64,000 nucleotides of DNA from Paenibacillus taichungensis (GTDB lineage: Bacteria > Bacillota > Bacilli > Paenibacillales > Paenibacillaceae), in the NCBI RefSeq assembly GCF_013359905.1, contig NZ_JABMCC010000112.1, forward strand, positions 434,001 through 498,000. Reading direction: 5' to 3'. This document shows positions 54,129-63,248 of this stretch, piece by piece. A program made the position numbers and the translations under genes. Under the pieces are notes generated by a model, which saw only the letters and a program-made list of their open reading frames with translations, had not been told where the DNA came from and ran no database searches. Each line of letters opens with the position of its first letter. Position 1 is the stretch's first letter.

Positions 54129-54227
54129 TGGACAAAACAAAATATCTCATTTCAGTTTTGTACAAAAACTTAAATATTGGCTCCTCCCAAGTATTCATGA
54201 AGTGTTTTCCCCCTATACAGCTCGGGA

Positions 54228-54257
54228 TTGACGTGATAAATTAATGAATACTATATT
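54228..54257 (+). promoter_or_regulatory. Promoter of mtnE
   Basis: TTGACG (54228-54233), an 18-base spacer and TATATT (54252-54257). It lies inside the open frame upstream of mtnE, which supports the downstream start at 54289. No SAM riboswitch was found here. Confidence 0.55.
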
Positions 54258-54288
54258 GCCATCTTTAATAACCGGAGTGATGTATAGC

Positions 54289-55497
54289 ATGACTAATCAA
54301 CCTCAATCATCGGGTCGTTCAGCCTTTACCATACCTACATCCGATGTAATGACACAGCTTCCTACACAATTTTTTGCTTCCCTAGTTCAAAATGTAAACC
54401 GAGAAATTGCAAGTGGTCACGACGTCATTAACTTGGGTCAGGGGAACCCGGATACACCTACACCACCCCACATTGTCAAAACATTGCAGGAGTCGGCTGA
54501 GAACCCGCTCTATCACAAATATTCGCCTTTTAGCGGGCATGCTTTTCTGAAGGAAGCTGTTGCGAAACGTTACAAGGAAGATTACAACGTGGATCTGGAC
54601 CCCGAAACGGAAGTTGCGATTTTATTTGGCGGAAAAACGGGCTTGGTCCAGTTACCTCAGGTATTGCTCAATCCCGGCGACGTATGTCTTGTACCTGATC
54701 CAGGTTATCCGGATTATTGGTCTGGTGTGGCTCTGGCGAAAGCGCACATGTCTTTTATGCCACTGCTGGAGTCCAATGCATTCCTGCCTGATTATGAAGC
54801 AATCTCTACTGAGGATCGAGAAAAGGCCAAGCTGATGTTCCTGAACTATCCTAACAATCCAACCTCAGCAACTGCCCCTCTTTCCTTCTATGAAGATACG
54901 GTAGAGTTTGCCATTCAAAATAAAATCGTCGTAGCCAGTGACTTCGCCTATGGTGCAATTGGATTCGATGGACATCGTCCAGTGAGCTTTTTGCAGGCAC
55001 CAGGTGCCAAAGAGGTGGGAATTGAGTTCTACACATTATCCAAAACCTACAATATGGCGGGTTGGCGCGTCGGATTTGCTCTAGGTAATTCGGAGATCAT
55101 CTCCAAAATCAATCTGCTGCAGGATCATATCTACGTGAGCCTCTTCGGAGGCATCCAGGCCGCTGCTGCGGCAGCACTGACATCTTCCCAGGAATGTGTG
55201 ACTTCACTGGTTGCACGTTATGAATCACGTCGCGACGCTTTCTATGATGCACTCTCATCCATCGGCTGGCAGGCTCCTAAACCGGGAGGTTCCTTCTTTA
55301 GCTGGCTGCCTGTACCTGCAGGCTTTACTTCTTCTTCCTTTGCTGACGTATTACTGCGTGAAGCTAAGGTGGCCGTAGCACCGGGTATTGGTTTCGGTTC
55401 ACATGGTGAGGGCTATGTGCGCGCAGGACTCCTAAGTGATGAAGATCGATTAAGGGAAGCAGCGGAGCGGATTGGCAAGTTGAATTTATTCAAGTAA
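54289..55497 (+). CDS. mtnE: Methionine salvage aminotransferase
   Basis: A 402-residue PLP aminotransferase that makes methionine from 2-keto-4-methylthiobutyrate, the last salvage step. The sequence tracks B. subtilis MtnE closely: LPTQFFASLVQNVNREIASGHDVINLGQGNPD, LVPDPGYPDYWSGVALAKA, LNYPNNPTSA, SDFAYGAIGFDG and the PLP Lys in YTLSKTYNMAGWRVGFA. The ATG at 54289 has GGAG about 11 bases upstream; earlier in-frame starts fall before the -10 box. It is separate from mtnWXB, with the T-box proBAC genes between them. Confidence 0.92.
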   Translation: MTNQPQSSGRSAFTIPTSDVMTQLPTQFFASLVQNVNREIASGHDVINLGQGNPDTPTPPHIVKTLQESAENPLYHKYSPFSGHAFLKEAVAKRYKEDYNVDLDPETEVAILFGGKTGLVQLPQVLLNPGDVCLVPDPGYPDYWSGVALAKAHMSFMPLLESNAFLPDYEAISTEDREKAKLMFLNYPNNPTSATAPLSFYEDTVEFAIQNKIVVASDFAYGAIGFDGHRPVSFLQAPGAKEVGIEFYTLSKTYNMAGWRVGFALGNSEIISKINLLQDHIYVSLFGGIQAAAAAALTSSQECVTSLVARYESRRDAFYDALSSIGWQAPKPGGSFFSWLPVPAGFTSSSFADVLLREAKVAVAPGIGFGSHGEGYVRAGLLSDEDRLREAAERIGKLNLFK

Positions 55498-55554
55498 TTT
55501 ACAGGTGCATAACCCCTTTGCATCTGCCAAGTTTCCATGGTATGTTATAAGGAA

Positions 55555-55802
55555 ATATTGAACGAAACGTGATGACGGGACCAGTACGAGAGGATCAGCC
55601 GCGCCCAGAGAGTAAATTCCATCGGGCTGCAAGAATTTACCGCGGCTTCTCTCCGAAACCTACCCCTGAGCGGCCTGTGATGCACAGGACAGTGCCTTCT
55701 GTTACAGGGCATGAAGCCGGATGATCCAATCATCAATAAAGGTGGTACCGCGGAAGTAACGAACTTTCGTCCTTTTTAATTAAAAGGGCGGGAGTTTTTT
55801 TT
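55555..55802 (+). ncRNA. T-box riboswitch leader of the proBAC-mtnWXB operon (probably tRNA-Pro)
   Basis: The leader has the T-box motif AAAGGTGGTACCGCGG (55738-55753) and a terminator stem (about 55764-55794) ending in T8. Stem I holds an AGTA bulge near 55580, an AGAGAG distal loop and a GGGCTGCAAG loop. The 3' side of the specifier loop reads GAAACCTAC; I take CCT (proline) followed by A as the specifier. Uncharged tRNA-Pro would favour antitermination. A weak promoter (TTGCAT, 17 bases, TATGTT, 55518-55546) lies upstream. Thr or Tyr readings of the loop are less likely given the proBAC genes. Confidence 0.88.
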
Positions 55803-55858
55803 GTACCCAACGGTCTGCTCCAGGGTCAATCATTAATATTGTTTAAGGAAGTGAAATT

Positions 55859-56962
55859 ATGACCTCACGTATTGTAGTTAAGATCGGAAGCAGTTCGCTT
55901 ACTACGGAAGAAGGCGGGCTAGATCGGAGTGCCATTACTTTTTTTGCTGGAGAAATTGCTGCCTTGGCCGAACAGGGCCACGAGGTTCTTCTGGTCACTT
56001 CGGGAGCGGTAGCTGCCGGATTCCGGGAGATTGGTTACCCCCAGCGTCCCAAGCAATTGCATGAAAAACAAGCTGCAGCGGCTGTTGGGCAAGCTTTGCT
56101 GATGCAGGCATATCAACAGGCTTTTGCAGCGCACCGCGTTACTACAGCACAAATTCTACTCACCCGTACCGACTTTCACAGCCGGAAACGTATGGGCAAT
56201 GCAGGCATGACGGTAGAAGAACTGCTCAAACAGCGCGTCATTCCGATCTTTAATGAGAATGATACCGTATCTGTCGATGAATTGAAGTTCGGAGATAACG
56301 ATCTCCTGTCTGCTCTGGTAGCGAATCTGGTCAAGGCACAGCATTTGGTCATTCTTACAGATACCAACGGTCTGTACACGGCTGATCCTCGAAAAGATCC
56401 ATCTGCGTTTCGTTATGACCGTATCCACGAAATTACGGCAGAAATTTACGCCTATGCTGGCGGTTCTGGATCATCCGTAGGTACCGGAGGCATGCGATCC
56501 AAGGTAGATGCAGCCAAAGTGGCAACGCGTGGAGGCGTACCTGTCTTTGTAGGAAGTGTGAAGGAACCTGGAGATATGCAAAGAGCGGTTGATGGCACCG
56601 GAAAAGGAACGTATTTCGAAACTCGCCTTGCCGCTCTCTCTCGCAAAAAACAATGGCTTGGCTTCATGTCTACTCCGCTCGGTACCGTCGTTGTGGATAA
56701 TGGTGCCGAAGAAGCATTGGTTCATGGTGGTCATAGTCTCCTGCCTGTAGGTGTCAAACGTGTGCTGGGTACCTTCCATGCCGGAGATGTTGTAGAGGTG
56801 CTGGGTATGGATGACACTTTGCTCGGTCGTGGTATCGTCAATTATGATGATGACCAGCTACGGCTCATCGCAGGACTGCCAAGTGGCGAAGTGATGAAGC
56901 AGTTGAACAGCATCCATCGACTTGAGGTTATCCATCGAGACGAGTGGATTACGTTAAAATAG
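55859..56962 (+). CDS. proB: Glutamate 5-kinase
   Basis: A 367-residue enzyme that phosphorylates glutamate as the first step of proline synthesis. The amino-acid kinase domain has RIVVKIGSSSLTTEEGG, LVTSGAVAAGFREIGYP, NENDTVSVDELKFGDND and VGTGGMRSKVDAAKVA. A C-terminal PUA domain covers about residues 275-360. It is the first gene after the T-box leader, with AAGGAAG before the ATG. Confidence 0.95.
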   Translation: MTSRIVVKIGSSSLTTEEGGLDRSAITFFAGEIAALAEQGHEVLLVTSGAVAAGFREIGYPQRPKQLHEKQAAAAVGQALLMQAYQQAFAAHRVTTAQILLTRTDFHSRKRMGNAGMTVEELLKQRVIPIFNENDTVSVDELKFGDNDLLSALVANLVKAQHLVILTDTNGLYTADPRKDPSAFRYDRIHEITAEIYAYAGGSGSSVGTGGMRSKVDAAKVATRGGVPVFVGSVKEPGDMQRAVDGTGKGTYFETRLAALSRKKQWLGFMSTPLGTVVVDNGAEEALVHGGHSLLPVGVKRVLGTFHAGDVVEVLGMDDTLLGRGIVNYDDDQLRLIAGLPSGEVMKQLNSIHRLEVIHRDEWITLK

Positions 56963-57058
56963 AACACCTATAATCCTACCGAGTGTACTACTCAGGATCA
57001 TATGATACAGCTATTAAATATTCTTTTGTTTCCACTTTATATATGGGAGGAATTTATG

Positions 57059-58306
57059 ATGAGTGAAGTCAGGGAAAAAGCGAGCAAGGCCCAAGCCGTG
57101 GTTCCGCAGCTGAATCGACTGAGCACAGAACAAAAAAATAACGCCCTGCTGGTCATGGCGGACGCATTAATTGCCCAAGCGGATTCCATTATTGCAGCAA
57201 ACGCTGACGATCTGGAACGTGGCAGACATCAAGGTACGCCAGAATCGATGCTGGATCGCCTCGCTTTGAATAAGGAGCGTATCGCCGGTATTGCTGAAGG
57301 ACTGCGTCAGATCGTGGAGTTGCAGGACCCTGTGGGCGAAGTGCTGGAGACTTTCACTCGTCCGAACGGATTGCATGTTGAAAAATTGAGAGTGCCCATC
57401 GGTCTAATCGGCATCATTTACGAGGCACGTCCAAATGTTACAGTAGATGCTGCCGGACTTTGCCTCAAAACAGGTAACGCTGTACTGCTACGAGGCGGCT
57501 CCTCGGCCCTCTCCTCCAATCGCAAAATTGTGGAGGTACTCCATCAGGCACTGGCAACAACAGATATGCCAGCTGATGCATTGCAGCTTGTTGAGGATGC
57601 AGACCGTTCCTCCGTGGACGAAATGCTCAAGTTAAATGGACTGCTCGATGTCATCATCCCACGCGGCGGTGCTTCACTGATCCGCAATGTGGTCGCCAAT
57701 GCAACAGTGCCTGTGATCGAAACCGGTGCAGGTATCTGTCATACTTATGTGGATGAATCTGCTGATCCAGTCATGGCAGCGGAGATTGCCGTTAATGCCA
57801 AGGCACAGCGTCCATCCGTATGCAACTCCATGGAAACCTTGTTGCTGCACGCTGTATACGCGGAGGAGCATCTGCCGGCTCTGGCTGAACAACTCCGTGA
57901 GGCGAATGTCCTGTTGAAGGGTTGTGACACGGTCCGCCGTCTCGTTCCCTCTGCCCTTTCTGTGACGGAAGAAGATTATGCGACAGAGTACAATGATTAT
58001 ATTTTAAATATTCGTGTAGTTCAGAACCTGGATGAAGCGATGGAGCATATCGCCCGTTATGGCACAAAGCATTCAGAGTGTATCGTCACCAAGGATACCA
58101 GCAATGCAGAACGTTTTTTACATGATGTCGATGCGGCTGCTGTATACCATAATGCTTCTACTCGTTTCACAGACGGATTTGAATTCGGTTATGGAGCCGA
58201 AATTGGGATCAGTACCCAGAAGCTGCATGCTCGTGGACCTATGGGTCTGCCTGCATTAACGTCAACCAAATACCGTATCACTGGAAATGGACAAATCCGG
58301 CAATAA
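57059..58306 (+). CDS. proA: Gamma-glutamyl phosphate reductase
   Basis: A 415-residue NADPH enzyme that makes glutamate-5-semialdehyde. Family motifs are LRVPIGLIGIIYEARPNVTVDAAGLCLKTGNAVLLRGG, IPRGGASLIRNV, ETGAGICHTYVD, the catalytic Cys in RPSVCNSMETLL and FGYGAEIGISTQKLHARGPMGL. Two ATGs (57056, 57059) follow GGGAGG; the second has better spacing. A longer in-frame extension to 57002 has no start signal. It lies 96 bases after proB. Confidence 0.95.
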   Translation: MSEVREKASKAQAVVPQLNRLSTEQKNNALLVMADALIAQADSIIAANADDLERGRHQGTPESMLDRLALNKERIAGIAEGLRQIVELQDPVGEVLETFTRPNGLHVEKLRVPIGLIGIIYEARPNVTVDAAGLCLKTGNAVLLRGGSSALSSNRKIVEVLHQALATTDMPADALQLVEDADRSSVDEMLKLNGLLDVIIPRGGASLIRNVVANATVPVIETGAGICHTYVDESADPVMAAEIAVNAKAQRPSVCNSMETLLLHAVYAEEHLPALAEQLREANVLLKGCDTVRRLVPSALSVTEEDYATEYNDYILNIRVVQNLDEAMEHIARYGTKHSECIVTKDTSNAERFLHDVDAAAVYHNASTRFTDGFEFGYGAEIGISTQKLHARGPMGLPALTSTKYRITGNGQIRQ

Positions 58307-58342
58307 TATCGCAGCTACAGTTATATAGGAGGAACGATAAAT

Positions 58343-59203
58343 ATGAGTCAAGAACAACAGACGTTATTACAACAGAAGATTACATTTCACGGAGCAGGTG
58401 CGATGGCTGAAGCCATCGTGCGCGGATTAATTTCCCGCCTTGTCGTTCGTCCTCAGGATATTACGATGCTGAACCGAAGCAACCAGAAACGTCAGGAGGA
58501 GCTCAGCACCCGTTATGCCGTAAATACCGGAACTGCTGCACAATCGCTGGATCATCTCGCTGCTTCTCCGGTTATTGTACTCTGCATGAAGCCAAAGGAT
58601 GCTGCCACAGCGCTGCGTGAACTCGGGCCGCTCCTGTCGCCGGATCAATTAATCGTTTCGGTTATTGCCGGATTATCGATCCGTACGATGCAATCCCTAC
58701 TGGGACGTAAGCAACCGATCGCCCGCACCATGCCGAATACGTCCAGTACAATCGGGCTCGGCGCAACCGGACTTGCCTTTTCCGAAGAGATTACGGATGA
58801 ACAGCGCAGTACAGTCATGACGATGTTCGAAGCTGTTGGAATCGTGACCATCGTGCCTGAAGATAAACTTGAAGTGCTCACAGGTATTTCCGGAAGTGGT
58901 CCGGCTTATGTATACTATTTGATGGAGGCCATGATTGCCGCAGGTATTCGTGGCGGACTATCCAGCCAACAAGCCCGCGATCTGACTGTTCAGACCGTGC
59001 TGGGTGCTTCACGCATGGTACAACAGACTGGCTTAGAGCCAATGAAACTCCGTAGTGATGTGACCTCCCCGGGAGGTGCAACTCAGGCAGCACTAAAAAC
59101 GCTGGATGAGGGAGATTTCTTTGAAAATGTAATCGCAGCCGTCAACCGCTGTGCAGAGCGCTCACGGGAGATGGGAGCTGCTTTGGAAGGAGATTTAAAA
59201 TGA
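58343..59203 (+). CDS. proC: Pyrroline-5-carboxylate reductase
   Basis: A 286-residue reductase for the last proline step. The Rossmann motif is FHGAGAMAEAIVRGL, followed by PVIVLCMKPKDAATAL, RTMPNTSSTIGLGATGLA and the C-terminal family signature LTGISGSGPAYVYYLMEAM plus DVTSPGGATQAAL. The ribosome binding site AGGAGGA is ideal. Its stop codon overlaps the mtnW start (ATGA), which ties the proline and methionine salvage genes together. Confidence 0.95.
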   Translation: MSQEQQTLLQQKITFHGAGAMAEAIVRGLISRLVVRPQDITMLNRSNQKRQEELSTRYAVNTGTAAQSLDHLAASPVIVLCMKPKDAATALRELGPLLSPDQLIVSVIAGLSIRTMQSLLGRKQPIARTMPNTSSTIGLGATGLAFSEEITDEQRSTVMTMFEAVGIVTIVPEDKLEVLTGISGSGPAYVYYLMEAMIAAGIRGGLSSQQARDLTVQTVLGASRMVQQTGLEPMKLRSDVTSPGGATQAALKTLDEGDFFENVIAAVNRCAERSREMGAALEGDLK

Positions 59204-60423
59204 ATAATATGTGCACAGCCACATATCGTCTGCATGATGATCGTGCAGACTTCCGCAAGAAAGCTGAGTCCATTGCTGTCGGCATGACCGTTGGCAGTTG
59301 GACTGAATTGCCTCAGGCCAAGCGTGAGGCGATGCAGAAACATCTGGGTGAGGTCATCAGCGTTGAGGTGCATGAAGTTGAGGACATGGCCCCAGGTGAG
59401 CGTTACGCTGATATTACCATCGGTTATCCGGATGTAAATTTCAGCCGTGACATTCCTGCCCTACTCGTGACGGTCTTTGGCAAAATTTCAATGGACGGAC
59501 GCATCAAACTGACACGGCTTGGATTCTCGGACGGGTTCCTCAGCGCATTCCCCGGTCCCAAGTTTGGACTGAATGGTGTTCGTGATCTATTAGGTGTACA
59601 TGATCGTCCGTTGTTAATGAGTATCTTTAAATCAGTCATTGGACTGGATGCTGAAGAACTGAGGGAACAGTTTATTCGCCAAGCTCTTGGTGGAGTAGAC
59701 TTGATCAAAGATGATGAAATTCTGTTTGAGAACAAACTGACTCCGATTGAGAAAAGAGTCGAGGTCTGCATGAAAGCTGCGGAACAGGCACGCAAGGAGA
59801 CGGGTAAGAAACTTCTTTATGCCGCAAATTTAACTGGACCTACCTCACGCCTGAAACAACAGGCTGAACGCGCGATAGGGGCAGGAGCAAATGCGCTGTT
59901 GTTCAATGTCTTGTCTTACGGATATGACGTGCTGCACGAACTAAGCAGTGATCCGGACATCAACGTACCAATCATGGCTCACCCTGCGCTTGCAGGTGCA
60001 CTGTATCCTTCACCACACTATGGAATCTCGGCTTCCGTCCTGCTGGGGCAGCTGATGCGACTTGCCGGAGCGGATCTGGTGCTCTTCCCTTCCCCTTACG
60101 GATCGGTGACGATGCCGAAGGAAGAGAATATGGCCATTACAGAACAATTGCTGTCACCTGAGCTTCCGGTCAGAACCAGCATGCCTGTGCCTTCGGCTGG
60201 TATACATCCAGGGCTTGTACCGCTTATTCTGCGTGACTTCGGCACTGATGTCATCGTTAATGCCGGCGGAGGTATCCATGGACATCCCATGGGCACTGAG
60301 GCAGGCGGACGGGCATTTTTGCAGGCTATCGAGGCAGCCCAACGTTGCATTCCACTGGCAGAATATGCAGTCGAACATCCCGAGCTGAAAAGTGCACTGG
60401 ATCTGTGGGGTGGCGAACGATGA
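59200..60423 (+). CDS. mtnW: 2,3-diketo-5-methylthiopentyl-1-phosphate enolase (RuBisCO-like protein)
   Basis: A 407-residue RuBisCO-like protein of methionine salvage. The metal-binding loop equivalent lies in GGVDLIKDDEILFENKLTPIEKRV, with the carbamylated-Lys region seen as in MtnW proteins. Other family segments are GPKFGLNGVRDLLGV, IMAHPALAGALYPSP and NAGGGIHGHPMGTEAGG. It enolises diketo-methylthiopentyl-phosphate. It overlaps proC by four bases and mtnX by four. Confidence 0.93.
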   Translation: MNNMCTATYRLHDDRADFRKKAESIAVGMTVGSWTELPQAKREAMQKHLGEVISVEVHEVEDMAPGERYADITIGYPDVNFSRDIPALLVTVFGKISMDGRIKLTRLGFSDGFLSAFPGPKFGLNGVRDLLGVHDRPLLMSIFKSVIGLDAEELREQFIRQALGGVDLIKDDEILFENKLTPIEKRVEVCMKAAEQARKETGKKLLYAANLTGPTSRLKQQAERAIGAGANALLFNVLSYGYDVLHELSSDPDINVPIMAHPALAGALYPSPHYGISASVLLGQLMRLAGADLVLFPSPYGSVTMPKEENMAITEQLLSPELPVRTSMPVPSAGIHPGLVPLILRDFGTDVIVNAGGGIHGHPMGTEAGGRAFLQAIEAAQRCIPLAEYAVEHPELKSALDLWGGER

Positions 60424-61097
60424 GAAGTGATAAAAAAACAGTTATTTTCTGTGATTTTGATGGCACGATCACCCTTTCGGACAATATCGTAGCGATTATG
60501 AAACATTTTAAACCCGAAGGTATTGAAGCGATTATGAAAGACACGATTGAACAGCGAATTTCGCTCCGCGAAGGTGTGGAAGCGATGTTCGCTCTGTTGC
60601 CTTCTTCGCAGAAAGATGAGATTGTGGAATTTGTCCTTGGACAGGCCGGCATCCGAGAAGGTTTCAGCGAATTTCTTGCATATGTTAGGGACGAGGGCAT
60701 AGAATTCAATGTCACCAGTGGCGGAATGGACTTTTTTATTGAGCCTTTGCTCGCTCCATTCGATATTCCACAGGATCACGTTTATTGCAACGGGGCAGAT
60801 TTCACAGATGAATTCATACGTATTGAATGGCCTAATCCATGTCAGCCTCCTTGTGAGAATGGCTGCGGCATGTGTAAAACGACGGTTATTCGTACATTCC
60901 CGGAAGAACAATATAATCGTATCCTCATTGGAGACAGTCTAACGGATTTTGAAGGTGCCAAAATCGCTGATCTTGTCTACTCCCGTTCTATTCTGACGGA
61001 TAAGTGTATAGAGCTGGGTGTGGACCATGTCCCATTCACAACCTTCTACGATATTATGGAAGATATGAAACAGAAGCAAACACAAGGAGTGCTGTAA
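60420..61097 (+). CDS. mtnX: 2-hydroxy-3-keto-5-methylthiopentenyl-1-phosphate phosphatase
   Basis: A 225-residue HAD phosphatase. The nucleophile motif is FCDFDGTIT, the second motif TSGG, and the metal motif IGDSLTDFEGA. A Cys-rich stretch (CQPPCENGCGMCKTT) is typical of MtnX. It dephosphorylates the MtnW product. The ATG overlaps the mtnW stop. Confidence 0.93.
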   Translation: MRSDKKTVIFCDFDGTITLSDNIVAIMKHFKPEGIEAIMKDTIEQRISLREGVEAMFALLPSSQKDEIVEFVLGQAGIREGFSEFLAYVRDEGIEFNVTSGGMDFFIEPLLAPFDIPQDHVYCNGADFTDEFIRIEWPNPCQPPCENGCGMCKTTVIRTFPEEQYNRILIGDSLTDFEGAKIADLVYSRSILTDKCIELGVDHVPFTTFYDIMEDMKQKQTQGVL

Positions 61098-61099
61098 AA

Positions 61100-61753
61100 A
61101 TGGGTTTTGAAAAGATTACATTGGAACATAAACGCCAGGTCCTCGAAGAGCTGGCTGATATCAAAGCGCTGTTTGCCAGCCGTAACTGGTTCCCTGGTAC
61201 AAGTGGCAACCTCTCGATGCGTGTGGGCGACTTCGACCCGGAGCAATTCTACTTTGCAGTTACTGCATCAGGCAAAGACAAATCTCTCCGTACACCGGAA
61301 GACTTTCTGTTTGTGGACAAGCATGGTAAAGCCATTGAGACCACAACCCTGAAACCGAGCGCTGAAACGTTAATTCACTGCGAAATCTATCGTTTAACCG
61401 GCTGCGGCGCGGTGTTCCACGTGCATACCGTATTTAACAACCTGATCAGTGAATTCTTTGGAGCAGACGGACACGTACCGATTCAAGGCATCGAATTGAT
61501 CAAGGCTTTCAACATCTGGGAAGAAAATGCGGAGATTCGTGTACCGGTTCTACCTAACTTTGCAGATATTCCATCTATCGCTGAATTGGTGCCAGGTGTA
61601 CTTGATGCCAACGTACCGGGAATTTTACTGCGTAACCACGGTATTTATGCCTGGGGCAAAGATGCTTTTGAAGCCAAACGTCATTTGGAAGCGTTCGAGT
61701 TCCTATTTGAAGTGATGTACCGTCAGCTTCTGTTAAAGGGTGCTACGAAATAG
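61100..61753 (+). CDS. mtnB: Methylthioribulose-1-phosphate dehydratase
   Basis: A 217-residue class II aldolase-fold enzyme that dehydrates MTRu-1-P, the step before MtnW. Zinc ligands are in VFHVHTVFNN and the later His in ILLRNHGIYAWG. Family features are NWFPGTSGNLSMRV and LKPSAETLIHCEIYRLTG. AAGGAG precedes the ATG by about ten bases. It ends the operon; mtnD, mtnK and mtnA are not in the window. Confidence 0.93.
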   Translation: MGFEKITLEHKRQVLEELADIKALFASRNWFPGTSGNLSMRVGDFDPEQFYFAVTASGKDKSLRTPEDFLFVDKHGKAIETTTLKPSAETLIHCEIYRLTGCGAVFHVHTVFNNLISEFFGADGHVPIQGIELIKAFNIWEENAEIRVPVLPNFADIPSIAELVPGVLDANVPGILLRNHGIYAWGKDAFEAKRHLEAFEFLFEVMYRQLLLKGATK

Positions 61754-61790
61754 CAATCATTTATTCGAAATCAAAGCTGCACAACCAAAA

Positions 61791-61830
61791 CACGCCAAGG
61801 CTGATATACATAGGCCTTGGCGTGTTTTTT
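61791..61830 (+). terminator. Terminator of the proBAC-mtnWXB operon
   Basis: CACGCCAAGGC (61791-61801) and GCCTTGGCGTG (61813-61823) are perfect arms followed by T6. A weaker T-rich tail on the other strand may also stop the membrane-protein transcript. Confidence 0.9.
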
Positions 61831-61895
61831 ATGTTTGGGGAATTTCTTGTTTTCTATGATTTCTTTGTTCCCATTCAGAAAAAATCTGTAAAGTT

Positions 61896-63206
61896 CTACA
61901 ATCGATCATCCCGATCCTTGAATAAAAAGAGACTGTCTGCTCCCTCATCATTTCGATGAGCCGCACTAGGGATAACCGTCCCCCTCTGCTTGCCAAACAA
62001 CAGCTTCAGACCGCCAAAAATGAGCAGCAAGGACACAATGACGGTGTTCACATACGAACGAATCTCGTACGTCATAAATGCATCCGGGAACATCTCATTG
62101 AGCTGTGGAATGACCAAACGGATAAACAGATAGTACAATCCCAACGCAGCAATTCCGAATCCAATCAGGCGCTGGTGACGAGCCCAATCCTTGAAAATGG
62201 GTTGATCTGTCAACGGTTCGCGGCCATACCGGCTTGAACACTGAAGTCCGTCAAAGAAGCTGTAGAACCAGATCAACGGAATCATGAACAGGAACACCGA
62301 TAAATGAAGCAGGTCCAGAACGTAGATACTGCCGAGAAACAGGAACATGAGTTGCATGCCTCTTTTTTGCAGTCCAAGATACAGATGGCCCGCACCCGGG
62401 AAGGCTGACAACAGGGTTGCCAGCACTTTGCTTCTCCGTCCAGAAGCCCTGCCCATCTCCAGCTCCTCGAACAACGTACGATCCTGCAATACCTCACCAG
62501 CCTGCTTGCGATGCACGTGCTGGACGGCATCAAACATGCAGTATACCCAAATGACAGGCAGAATGAGCAAGAACATCAGAAATACGGATTCATTCGTAAT
62601 GGAAGCTACAAAAACCATCATGGCAAATGAACCGAAGAACGCGATCAGGAATGATAAACCGCGATGTAACAGTCCGAGATGAAGATGTCCCAGACCTGGA
62701 ACAAAAGAAAGCAAAATCGTAAAAAATCGTTCGCTTTCACTGCCTTTTCGATACATGGGTTGACCGTAAGCCCCTTCGGGGCCACCATACTCACCACCCT
62801 GATGCTGATGTATTCCCTCCATGTCCATCTCCATCTGTCCCAGATGACCTTCCTGACCAGTGTATGCTCCCTGATATGCCGCTCCCTGATATGCCGCCCC
62901 CTGATGCGGTCCACTGTAATGTGCGCCATATCCATGGTATCGGGCATCATTAGGCGATGGGGCACGCAGCAGAACGATAATCATATCCAGCATGCTGACA
63001 CACCAGAAGAATATGGTCCCCAAAGCCCCAAGAATCATTAATTCCCGCTCACTCACCAGAATTGCCAGCATAAACGAACCAACAGCTGTCCCAAAAAAGA
63101 GTAATGGATAGATTACAGCTCTGGCAGGTCGACCCCAATAGAGAAAACCCAAACCCGGAATCAGGTTTAATAAGAATGCAAGTAATTTGTTACGATCTGA
63201 TTGCAC
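61896..63206 (-). CDS. Multi-pass membrane protein with TM2-like repeats
   Basis: A 436-residue integral membrane protein. Three modules share the pattern of a TM2 domain: LNLIPGLGFLYWGRPARAVIYPLL, LSFVPGLGHLHLGLLHRGLSFLI and LSAFPGAGHLYLGLQKRGMQLMF. A Gly/Tyr/Gln-rich cytoplasmic loop with GAAYQ repeats lies between the first two. The C-terminal part has two more segments and a basic tail. The GTG at 63206 has AAAGGA eight bases upstream; an ATG at 63215 lies inside that site. It follows an anti-sigma gene and is probably in its operon. Function unknown. Confidence 0.8.
   Translation of the reverse strand: MQSDRNKLLAFLLNLIPGLGFLYWGRPARAVIYPLLFFGTAVGSFMLAILVSERELMILGALGTIFFWCVSMLDMIIVLLRAPSPNDARYHGYGAHYSGPHQGAAYQGAAYQGAYTGQEGHLGQMEMDMEGIHQHQGGEYGGPEGAYGQPMYRKGSESERFFTILLSFVPGLGHLHLGLLHRGLSFLIAFFGSFAMMVFVASITNESVFLMFLLILPVIWVYCMFDAVQHVHRKQAGEVLQDRTLFEELEMGRASGRRSKVLATLLSAFPGAGHLYLGLQKRGMQLMFLFLGSIYVLDLLHLSVFLFMIPLIWFYSFFDGLQCSSRYGREPLTDQPIFKDWARHQRLIGFGIAALGLYYLFIRLVIPQLNEMFPDAFMTYEIRSYVNTVIVSLLLIFGGLKLLFGKQRGTVIPSAAHRNDEGADSLFLFKDRDDRL
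62866..62906 (+). repeat. 15-base tandem repeat inside the TM2 membrane protein gene
   Basis: GCTCCCTGATATGCC occurs twice in tandem (62866-62880, 62881-62895), followed by a partial third copy. It encodes repeated GAAYQ units in the cytoplasmic loop; copy number may vary between strains. Confidence 0.75.
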
Positions 63207-63248
63207 AGTCTTCATCCTTTCTTTTCAGGCAATGCGAATAAATTTAAT

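Noticed and set aside
60096..60911. 271-codon minus-strand frame opposite mtnW and mtnX.
   Set aside because: It crosses two well-defined genes on the other strand and has no recognisable domain or ribosome binding site.
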